From positions 62,001 through 126,000 of the forward strand of contig CACVBU010000505.1 of assembly GCA_902728285.1 (NCBI GenBank): 64,000 nucleotides of DNA, in the 5' to 3' direction. This DNA comes from Clytia hemisphaerica. Lineage: Eukaryota; Cnidaria; Hydrozoa; Leptothecata; Clytiidae. Below are positions 60,501-64,000 of the stretch, piece by piece. Position 1 is the first letter of the stretch, and every line of letters begins with the position of its first letter. The notes beneath the pieces were generated by a model, which was not told where the DNA came from, searched no databases, and saw only the letters and a list, made by a program, of their open reading frames with translations. A program made the translations under genes and the position numbers.

Positions 60501-63178
60501 GGCAACTTGATATACTTATGTTTGAATTATTCCATTTGAATCAACGTTCATTTTAGCTTTTTGGTTTGGCTTTGGCGAAGCTAAAAAAACTAGAAAAAAC
60601 AGACTAATCTCATTTACCTATCACATGGTATATTTCAGGAATTGAAAGATTTGATGGACCCCTCACGTAACATGTCAAAATATCGAAATATGTTTACTGG
60701 TGAACGTTGCTATCCGCCTTTGGTAAGATCCAACCTAATCATGCTATAATGGACTATTCCATTAAATTTCCATACAGGGGAGTGGACGAACATTTTCAAG
60801 ACAAAAAAGATTCTTAGAAATGTGTGGATACCCCCTGGAAAATGGTAAAACTTGCAAAAATAAACCTTTGAGAAAATTTATTTTTATACTTTAAAAGTAC
60901 GAACTAAAATCATTTTCGCCCTCTGAAAATTTTAGAATAACATTTTACCCCCTTGAAAAACGAAAAAATACTCCTTTATACCCCTTGAATATTCTTCAAC
61001 GATAACCCCTGGAAATCTTCGTCCGACCCCCCCCCTGTATGGATATAAAATGGAATGGCCCAATAATTATGTTGTATTTGGGAATGTTAAAACGCGGCGA
61101 TGCTCATCTCTCACTCACAGCTTCCCTGCCCTTACTTTGTCAGTCAGTTTTCTACTTCTCACGGCCCTAAAACAAACTTACATTTTCGTTATGTAATTTC
61201 ATTTTCATCTTCAGATCCCATGGTTTCCTATCGTCAAGAAGGACATCACATTTTTGCATCTGGGTAATAAAACACACGTCGATGGTTTGGTCAACTTCGA
61301 AAAACTACGTATGATCGCCAAAGAAGTTCGACGTGTTTGTAAATTCTGTGCCATCGGATACGTAAGTTATGAACAGTGTTTTTTTTTTGGAAAAAAAAAA
61401 AGACGCCCTCGCCAAATACCTTCGAAATCATGATGATAGCTTTATGTTTTTCGGCAAAAATGATAAATTTTGATCTGCAATCCAGATTGTTGGTATATTC
61501 TTCTTTGAGTCGGTTCTGCTATAAGAGGGATAAACCATTTTACGCAGGTTGTCCTTAAATCTGGAAAAACAAGGCAAAATTATTTTTCTTGATCGGAATC
61601 GCAGCGTATTTATAACGGTTATTAAATTAAAATTTGTACGTACAACAACTTTATGTTTCTACTTTACAGGACCCTCATTAAACGAACTCGATGCTTGCCC
61701 TTTTACTAAACAATTTTCGGTTGCTTCTTTTTACTTCCCAGGACCCTTACAAAATGGACTCGATGCAGGATAACGTCGGCGACACGTCAAACGTTGCACA
61801 ATCGGTCGTCAGTATCATGGGCAACTCTCCCAACCCCAGTCGTCGTGGTCGTGGAAGTCTTGCGATGAAGGACCCTAAGAAAGCGTACGAAGAATTCCAA
61901 ACCAGCCGTCGGATACGACAATACCTGGAAAAATTGTCCGGTAAAAGTTATAATGAAAAGGAAATGATGGAAATGTCGTATAATTGTGAACCACCCGTCA
62001 GTTGTAAGTGATCTCTCATACCAATTCTCTCTTTCTGATCTGAGTAGAAACATAGCTTGGTCTCGTTTCCAAGCAGTCTATTTAACTAACTTCTTTAGCC
62101 ATTATTAAATAATTATTTCGTTTCCAAACGAGGTCTGCTATTCATGATATGCACCATTGCAATGTCTTCTGAATTACATCACGAACCCAAAAGCTGATTG
62201 GTTGTAAGTGACGTAAATCAGTCAATACGTCACTTTCAACCAATCAGCTGTTGAGTCCGTGGAAGACATCGCAATGGTGCATATCATGAATACTATATAC
62301 GTTTCGAGAAGAATGCATTAATTTATCGCTATGTTGACATACAACATGATGATTGATTGTTGTGCTTATTGTCTAATAGTCGGATAAACACTTGTGTGAA
62401 AATCTTGTGTAGTGTGTATTCCATTTCCTTTGTTGCATTTGGAAATACCCTACAGAGCGAATATACGTATCCTATTACAGTCTATCTCAATAAAGTCTGT
62501 AGCATAGAAAAAAAAAGGCTTTACCCTTTGATACGATACGAATTAGATAGCGTTTTTGGGCTCGTTGAAAAGATAACCGGGAGTGGATATGATGAAATTG
62601 AAAAATAGTTAATAAAAATTAATGTAAAAAATTATATCAGAATTGCTTATAATCGCCATTTAACAGACGTTTAAATGTGATAATTTTCGACCCGTGATTC
62701 ATTCAGATGACCTTGCTTTAATGTATATACATGTTTTCATTGTCCCGTTGTTCTCACGTTTCAGCACAAAACAGTTTGGCTCGTCAAAAGAAGCCGAGTT
62801 CACCGTTACCATCAGCGGGCGATTTGAAACGTAAAGAAGAAAGATCTTCCAAATCTTCTACTGATTCAACCAGATCAGTCGAATGTAAGTTCCTTTGTTC
62901 CTTTGTTATGACTGGCTTTGCAAGGAATTCTCATTGATCGAATCATTTAACTAGTTTTGGTTAGCCGCAAAAATCCTATGAAATTTAAATTGAGCGTGGA
63001 ACATATTTCTTATCCTGGTGCAAACTGATTTTGGTGAATGGCTGGGTAAATTTGTTCTTTTTTACCTAAAGATGAGTGCGTTTTAATTTAGACAAAAATT
63101 AGGGGTTATCTGAAATTTCTGAATCAGCCTAACTAAATTTTCTTCTATTTCTCTTTTTAGCCAACCTCGCAAAACAAG
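42432..63178 (+). CDS. RAPGEF2/6: PDZ-GEF / Rap guanine nucleotide exchange factor (RAPGEF2/6 orthologue), 3' end beyond window
   Basis: The gene encodes a guanine nucleotide exchange factor that, by family knowledge, activates Rap1/Rap2 at membranes and cell junctions. I joined 31 exon positions, all with GT-AG introns and matching phases, into one open frame of 3595 nt (1198 codons). Domain order is cNMP-binding-like 1 (about residues 45-126), an acidic linker, cNMP-binding-like 2 (245-370), RasGEF_N (388-505), PDZ (509-591), a variable linker, RA (752-845), RasGEF (864-1060) and a basic/serine-rich tail. Signature strings include [47 protein letters not shown] and [16 protein letters not shown]. 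The start ATG lies 48 nt after an in-frame stop; a second Met three codons on (MNS) matches the start of vertebrate RAPGEF6. One exon position has two alternatives. Vertebrate relatives run to about 1500-1600 residues, so the C-terminus is missing here. Confidence 0.97.
42690..42874. mobile_element. Palindromic hairpin element in intron 1
   Basis: Arms of about 75 bp (atagaccttttttcaaagag, ctgttgaataattatgtag) pair across a short loop that itself holds a direct/inverted tgcataatta motif. 185 bp. Confidence 0.88.
43048..43175 (+). CDS. RAPGEF2/6: PDZ-GEF exon 2
   Basis: The acceptor is tttcaacag and the donor CA|gtgagt. It codes [20 protein letters not shown]..., which aligns with the helical start of the first cNMP-binding-like domain. 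It ends in phase 2. Confidence 0.93.
43427..43510 (+). CDS. RAPGEF2/6: PDZ-GEF exon 3
   Basis: It codes the beta-sandwich core [19 protein letters not shown] of cNMP-like domain 1. It enters in phase 2 and leaves in phase 2 (AG|gtatta). Confidence 0.95.
43873..43945 (+). CDS. RAPGEF2/6: PDZ-GEF exon 4
   Basis: It codes [20 protein letters not shown] then SEMIV, the end of cNMP-like domain 1. The donor is GTG|gtaggt, phase 0. Confidence 0.94.
44559..44642 (+). CDS. RAPGEF2/6: PDZ-GEF exon 5
   Basis: Twenty-eight codons in phase 0-0, beginning [13 protein letters not shown]. It follows the Ile-Val strand that ends cNMP-like domain 1 and opens a divergent linker. The acceptor is ttcaccatag and the donor CAA|gtaaaa. 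Confidence 0.85.
44831..44999 (+). CDS. RAPGEF2/6: PDZ-GEF exon 6
   Basis: It codes a Gln/Lys-rich linker ending [13 protein letters not shown], matching the vertebrate motif DMDLSGLPET. The acceptor is ttctttcaag and the donor G|gtaagt, phase 1. Confidence 0.9.
45026..45162. mobile_element. Palindromic hairpin element in intron 6
   Basis: The arm tagggcgctaagtctcaggt and an inner arm actaaacgaag pair with their complements; loop about 35 bp. Confidence 0.8.
46104..46448 (+). CDS. Candidate alternative first exon inside PDZ-GEF intron 6
   Basis: An open frame of 115 codons starts at ATG 46104 and is less AT-rich than the surrounding intron. The product is basic, with a run [21 protein letters not shown] donor-like site after AAG A|gtaggt near 46442 leaves phase 1, which is what exon 7 needs. 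Vertebrate RAPGEF2 is known to use alternative first exons that skip cNMP-like domain 1, so this could be one. No homology is recognised, and it could be a chance frame. Confidence 0.3.
46487..46854. mobile_element. G-run inverted-repeat element (CATAGCTTCAGCC ends), intron 6
   Basis: The ends catagcttcagcc and ggctgaagctatg are exact inversions flanked by TAACTC at 46481-46486 and 46855-46860. Just inside is a T-run and a G-run; ggggg recurs throughout. 368 bp. Same CATAG terminus and organisation as 4194-4760. Confidence 0.85.
46927..46986. repeat. Three-copy 21-bp minisatellite
   Basis: The unit gctgtaaaaytcaagggaaa repeats about three times in intron 6. Confidence 0.8.
47072..47115 (+). 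CDS. RAPGEF2/6: PDZ-GEF exon 7 (acidic)
   Basis: A 44-nt exon coding [15 protein letters not shown], the conserved acidic stretch before cNMP-like domain 2. The acceptor is tttcttttcag and the donor GAG|gtttgt. Confidence 0.93.
47542..47614 (+). CDS. RAPGEF2/6: PDZ-GEF exon 8
   Basis: It codes [20 protein letters not shown]..., nearly identical in pattern to vertebrate [16 protein letters not shown]. It ends in phase 1. Confidence 0.95.
48040..48071 (+). CDS. RAPGEF2/6: PDZ-GEF exon 9 (32 nt)
   Basis: A very short exon coding [10 protein letters not shown], equivalent to vertebrate QLLEFMHQLP. The acceptor is ttttttcag and the donor CCA|gtaaga, phase 0 out. Confidence 0.93.
48364..48468 (+). 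CDS. RAPGEF2/6: PDZ-GEF exon 10
   Basis: Thirty-five codons ([20 protein letters not shown]...) of cNMP-binding-like domain 2, in phase 0-0. Confidence 0.95.
48509..49240. mobile_element. CAGGGA inverted-repeat element, copy 1 (with nested insertion), intron 10
   Basis: The left end cagggatttttttaagtac and right end agtgcttagaaatccctg are inverted. It is a second copy of the element at 51920-52242 and is split by the 48662-49101 insertion. Ends resemble those of hAT elements, but no clear target duplication is seen. Confidence 0.75.
48662..49101. mobile_element. G-run element nested inside the CAGGGA element
   Basis: It starts catagtgtcccccccctgga and ends gggacaccatg-like (aggacaccatg); GCTTC is duplicated at 48657-48661 and 49102-49106. 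The uninterrupted sister sequence at about 52100 reads gggatcttcgccctctgaac. Same family as 4194-4760. Confidence 0.85.
49647..49773 (+). CDS. RAPGEF2/6: PDZ-GEF exon 11
   Basis: It codes [20 protein letters not shown] and then [14 protein letters not shown]. The phosphate-binding-cassette region lacks the FGE-type glutamate of genuine cAMP sites, as in vertebrate PDZ-GEFs, which are reported not to bind cAMP in the usual way. It ends in phase 1. Confidence 0.95.
50079..50260 (+). CDS. RAPGEF2/6: PDZ-GEF exon 12
   Basis: It codes [35 protein letters not shown] and QGQVVIK, joining cNMP-like domain 2 to RasGEF_N. The acceptor is tttcttccag. Confidence 0.96.
50597..50761 (+). CDS. RAPGEF2/6: PDZ-GEF exon 13 (RasGEF_N)
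   Basis: Fifty-five codons including [12 protein letters not shown] and [13 protein letters not shown], the front half of the Ras exchanger motif (RasGEF_N) that stabilises the catalytic domain. Confidence 0.96.
51185..51808 (+). CDS. RAPGEF2/6: PDZ-GEF exon 14 (end of RasGEF_N and entire PDZ)
   Basis: This is the largest exon, 208 codons. It codes [14 protein letters not shown] and [15 protein letters not shown] (RasGEF_N), then a full PDZ domain at residues 509-591. The PDZ carboxylate loop reads RGFPIF where vertebrates have KGFGIF, so the glycine is proline. A Ser/Thr/Asn-rich, His-containing linker follows. Phase 0 at both ends. Confidence 0.97.
51860..51899 (+). CDS. RAPGEF2/6: PDZ-GEF exon 15 (40 nt, likely alternative)
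   Basis: The acceptor tttccttttattag is followed by codons [13 protein letters not shown] and a weak donor G|gtactg. The string [15 protein letters not shown], made by joining the next microexon, resembles vertebrate RYSIPDLAVDVE at the same place. If the donor is not used, the frame runs to a TAA 12 nt later, giving a truncated protein. Confidence 0.65.
51920..52242. mobile_element. CAGGGA inverted-repeat element, copy 2, intron 15
   Basis: The ends cagggatttttctaagctct and agtgcttagaaaattccctg are near-exact inversions. It begins 20 bp after exon 15, so may influence its splicing (inference). 323 bp, no transposase. Confidence 0.8.
52653..52663 (+). CDS. RAPGEF2/6: PDZ-GEF exon 16 (11-nt microexon)
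   Basis: The eleven bases CGACGGAGACG lie between a strong acceptor (tgtttttcag) and a consensus donor (gtaagg). With the 40-nt exon they make exactly 51 nt, restoring phase 0 for exon 17. Either one alone breaks the frame, so the pair looks like an in-frame optional cassette. Confidence 0.6.
52892..52971 (+). CDS. RAPGEF2/6: PDZ-GEF exon 17a (mutually exclusive)
   Basis: It codes [20 protein letters not shown] then KMPFGK(S), matching the vertebrate basic segment RNKLKKILDKTRISILP. It enters in phase 0 and leaves in phase 2 at TC|gtaaga. Exon 17b has the same phases and a related sequence. Confidence 0.85.
53357..53445 (+). CDS. RAPGEF2/6: PDZ-GEF exon 17b (mutually exclusive alternative)
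   Basis: The acceptor ttaacag is followed by [20 protein letters not shown] and FKLNPFQRS(P), ending in phase 2 at CC|gtaaga. It shares the pattern D..(S)GS.TLP....R.K...PF..S with exon 17a. Splicing 17a to 17b shifts the frame into a TGA inside 17b, and skipping both also breaks the frame. Confidence 0.8.
54598..54734. mobile_element. Imperfect hairpin element
   Basis: Arms cgttgttg..tttgattatt and aataatcaaa..caacaacg enclose a core cgacgcgaagcgg. Of the same decayed-palindrome type as 55129-55268 and 63257-63391. Confidence 0.65.
55129..55268. mobile_element. Palindromic hairpin element
   Basis: Arms acaataatgaccgg, gggctgtactga and aatattgc pair with ccggtcattattgt, tcagtacagccc and gcaatatt; the centre repeats a gaccgag motif. 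Confidence 0.85.
56177..56390 (+). CDS. RAPGEF2/6: PDZ-GEF exon 18 (start of RA domain)
   Basis: It enters with one base completing the codon from 17a (Ser) or 17b (Pro). It codes [17 protein letters not shown] and [20 protein letters not shown] then FVLTK, the first strands of the Ras-association domain. Confidence 0.95.
57049..57113 (+). CDS. RAPGEF2/6: PDZ-GEF exon 19
   Basis: It codes [20 protein letters not shown] (RA domain helix; vertebrate DTTAKEVVIQAIREF). It ends in phase 2. Confidence 0.95.
57525..57635 (+). CDS. RAPGEF2/6: PDZ-GEF exon 20
   Basis: It codes [19 protein letters not shown] and LANRISLNG of the RA domain, closely matching vertebrate YSLCEVSVTPEGVIKQRRL. Phase 2 to 2. 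Confidence 0.96.
57949..58003 (+). CDS. RAPGEF2/6: PDZ-GEF exon 21
   Basis: It codes [19 protein letters not shown], the link between the RA and RasGEF domains. Confidence 0.93.
58224..58281. mobile_element. Short hairpin element, intron 21
   Basis: agatattggatttatta pairs with taataaatcgcaatatct. Resembles the core arms of 63257-63391. Confidence 0.6.
58401..58475 (+). CDS. RAPGEF2/6: PDZ-GEF exon 22 (RasGEF start)
   Basis: Twenty-five codons in phase 0-0, [20 protein letters not shown] then ELSLQ, the first helix of the catalytic domain. Confidence 0.94.
58708..58809 (+). CDS. RAPGEF2/6: PDZ-GEF exon 23
   Basis: It codes [20 protein letters not shown] and a charged [14 protein letters not shown] run, equivalent to vertebrate NFELFRNIEPTEYIDDLF. 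Confidence 0.95.
59115..59214 (+). CDS. RAPGEF2/6: PDZ-GEF exon 24
   Basis: It codes [20 protein letters not shown] and KYFIKVA. This is the SCR1/SCR2 region of the CDC25-type catalytic fold (vertebrate FWVASEIL). It ends in phase 1. Confidence 0.96.
59385..59630. mobile_element. G-run inverted-repeat element, intron 24
   Basis: The left ggctcttccagaaaat..gggggtggaggatat and right atatcctccacccccc..attttctggaaaagcc ends are inverted over about 40 bp. The interior repeats ttgtccggggg five times. Target duplication not determined. Confidence 0.75.
59943..59991 (+). CDS. RAPGEF2/6: PDZ-GEF exon 25 (49 nt)
   Basis: It codes [15 protein letters not shown], matching vertebrate CRECKNFNSMFAII. The acceptor is ttttgtttag and the donor AG|gtgagt. 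Confidence 0.95.
60322..60400 (+). CDS. RAPGEF2/6: PDZ-GEF exon 26
   Basis: It codes [20 protein letters not shown] and HDKIFE (vertebrate [20 protein letters not shown]). The acceptor is tcctgtttcag. Confidence 0.96.
60639..60722 (+). CDS. RAPGEF2/6: PDZ-GEF exon 27
   Basis: It codes [20 protein letters not shown] and GERCYPPL. The DPSRNM..YRN signature is that of RapGEF catalytic domains. Phase 0-0. Confidence 0.96.
60750..61062. mobile_element. G/C-run inverted-repeat element, intron 27
   Basis: tggactattccattaaattt ccatacagggg faces cccctgtatggatataaaat ggaatggccca. ATAA lies on both sides and might be the target duplication. A C-run of nine adjoins the right end. Interior repeats ccccttgaaa-like phrases. 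Confidence 0.75.
61215..61361 (+). CDS. RAPGEF2/6: PDZ-GEF exon 28 (end of RasGEF)
   Basis: Forty-nine codons: [20 protein letters not shown] and [20 protein letters not shown] close the catalytic domain. It then diverges (CKFCAIGY) where vertebrates continue RMASVNMDP. Confidence 0.96.
61670..61710 (+). pseudogene. Decoy copy of the exon 29 start
   Basis: ctactttacag|GACCCTCATTAAACGAACTC parallels the true cttcccag|GACCCTTACAAAATGGACTC 72 bp downstream. In frame it meets TAA at the fourth codon, so use of this acceptor would truncate the protein. Confidence 0.6.
61742..62003 (+). CDS. RAPGEF2/6: PDZ-GEF exon 29
   Basis: It codes [40 protein letters not shown] and [10 protein letters not shown], like vertebrate [25 protein letters not shown] shortened. 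It ends in phase 1. An acceptor-bearing duplicate of its start lies 72 bp upstream. Confidence 0.93.
62140..62291. mobile_element. Palindromic hairpin element, intron 29
   Basis: attcatgatatgcaccattg and agctgattggttg pair with their complements around a short loop. 152 bp. Confidence 0.88.
62765..62884 (+). CDS. RAPGEF2/6: PDZ-GEF exon 30
   Basis: A basic, Ser/Lys-rich tail exon ([35 protein letters not shown]), entering in phase 1 and leaving in phase 1 at T|gtaagt. Confidence 0.85.
63161..63178 (+). CDS. RAPGEF2/6: PDZ-GEF exon 31 (18-nt microexon, last visible)
   Basis: The acceptor ctctttttag is followed by CCAACCTCGCAAAACAAG and donor gtattt; phase 1 to 1, so it can be skipped in frame. 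It adds NLAKQ. Later exons lie beyond the window. Confidence 0.55.
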
Positions 63179-63256
63179 GTATTTAATTTCTTTCATTCTA
63201 TTGAATATGGAGTAGTTTGCTTTCAGATATACTTTATGACTCAAAACAATAAGCAG

Positions 63257-63391
63257 ATATTCAATGGGTAAAAGTTGGTTATTGAGATTTATTAACCCGA
63301 GGTGATGTAATATTCAACGAGGCGAAACCGAGTTGAATATTCATCACCGAGGGTTAATAAATCCAATAACCAACGAAAACCTATTGAATAT
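63257..63391. mobile_element. Palindromic hairpin element downstream of exon 31
   Basis: Arms atattcaat, ttggttattg, gatttattaaccc and atattcaac pair with complements around cgaggcgaaaccgag. 135 bp. Confidence 0.85.
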
Positions 63392-63569
63392 ATGTTTTAT
63401 TATATACCTAGAGGCAAAAACGAAACATTATATATGTCAATTGTTAAACGTTTCACTTTAAAACACTCCCATATAATCGAACGTTCGAATGTTTTTATTT
63501 TTTAATAATTTTCTTAATTACTTTGAGTCATAAAATGTGTTCATGAAATTGACAATAGATTTATTTTAA

Positions 63570-64000
63570 TGCAGGGTTGCCTAAAAAATCCTATTTTCTC
63601 CTAAATTTTGAAAAGTCTCCTAAAATCTCCTAAAATCTCCTTAGGAAATTGAAATTTTGAATACTTTCTCCTAAAATCTCCTAAAAAATATTTTACCAAG
63701 TTTTCAAAAATTCAATTTAGTACTCTGATTATCAAATTTTTATTGCTAAATGATCCTATTCATGGCATACATGATTATTAACAAAAGCATTTCACTCTGT
63801 ATGCTTAAAGGTCTTTAAAAACATTGGAAGTTATGAAAATTTTGTAGAATTTTCTCCTCAAAAATTCAAAAATTCTTTTAAAAAGTGTGAAAATCTTCTC
63901 AAAACTCCTAAATTTTTTCCCCGTAATTTTCAGATTCACCTAAAAAAATAGATGAAAATCACCTAAAATCTACTAAATTCTCTTAAATTTTGATCAAAAC
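63570..64000. repeat. Degenerate tcctaaaatc repeat
   Basis: The phrase ctcctaaaatctcctaaaat and variants repeat irregularly to the window edge. Intronic, class unknown. Confidence 0.6.

Overview
This is metazoan nuclear DNA, AT-rich and crowded with mobile elements. The evidence is one long gene with about 31 small exons, GT-AG introns and a protein architecture found only in animals, set among inverted-repeat transposons, a tRNA-derived SINE, and decayed LINE and tyrosine-recombinase genes. I could not fix the phylum; the protein reads as an invertebrate single-copy relative of vertebrate RAPGEF2 and RAPGEF6.

Layout. Bases 1-32500 are a repeat-built accessory region. Three large copies of one composite segment (about 1040-10080, 12895-18350 and 20020-27170) are separated by copies of a second segment (about 10920-12900, 18690-19960, 30090-32100). 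Read on the minus strand, these copies hold conserved peptide-coding exons, several with plausible splice sites: C2H2-like zinc-finger motifs, a proline-containing motif ending in a GQQNGQDGGL..RYLID signature, short conserved exons, and a C-terminal transmembrane exon spliced to a tail ending in IEDV. They look like a multi-copy, mostly decaying, lineage-specific gene family that I do not recognise. A 123-bp tandem satellite at 11.1-12.5 kb is an amplification of the last codons and 3' UTR of that transmembrane gene.

Bases 32500-42400 are mostly non-coding. They contain a Crypton-like tyrosine recombinase pseudogene (minus), an A/T-rich inverted-repeat element, a tRNA-derived SINE with target-site duplication (TSD), several hairpin elements, and a Mutator-like element with roughly 110-bp inverted repeats and a 9-bp TSD.

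Bases 42432 to the end hold the plus-strand PDZ-GEF (Rap guanine nucleotide exchange factor) gene. I traced every exon by reading-frame continuity and similarity to the vertebrate proteins: two cyclic-nucleotide-binding-like domains, RasGEF_N, PDZ, RA and RasGEF domains, then the beginning of the serine-rich tail; the 3' end lies outside the window. The most interesting region is between PDZ and RA. An optional 51-nt cassette is split over a 40-nt exon and an 11-nt microexon, followed by two related exons (52892-52971 and 53357-53445) that share phase 0-2 and must be used one at a time.

The introns carry many small transposons. Several can be proved as insertions because a paralogous empty site lies in this same window.
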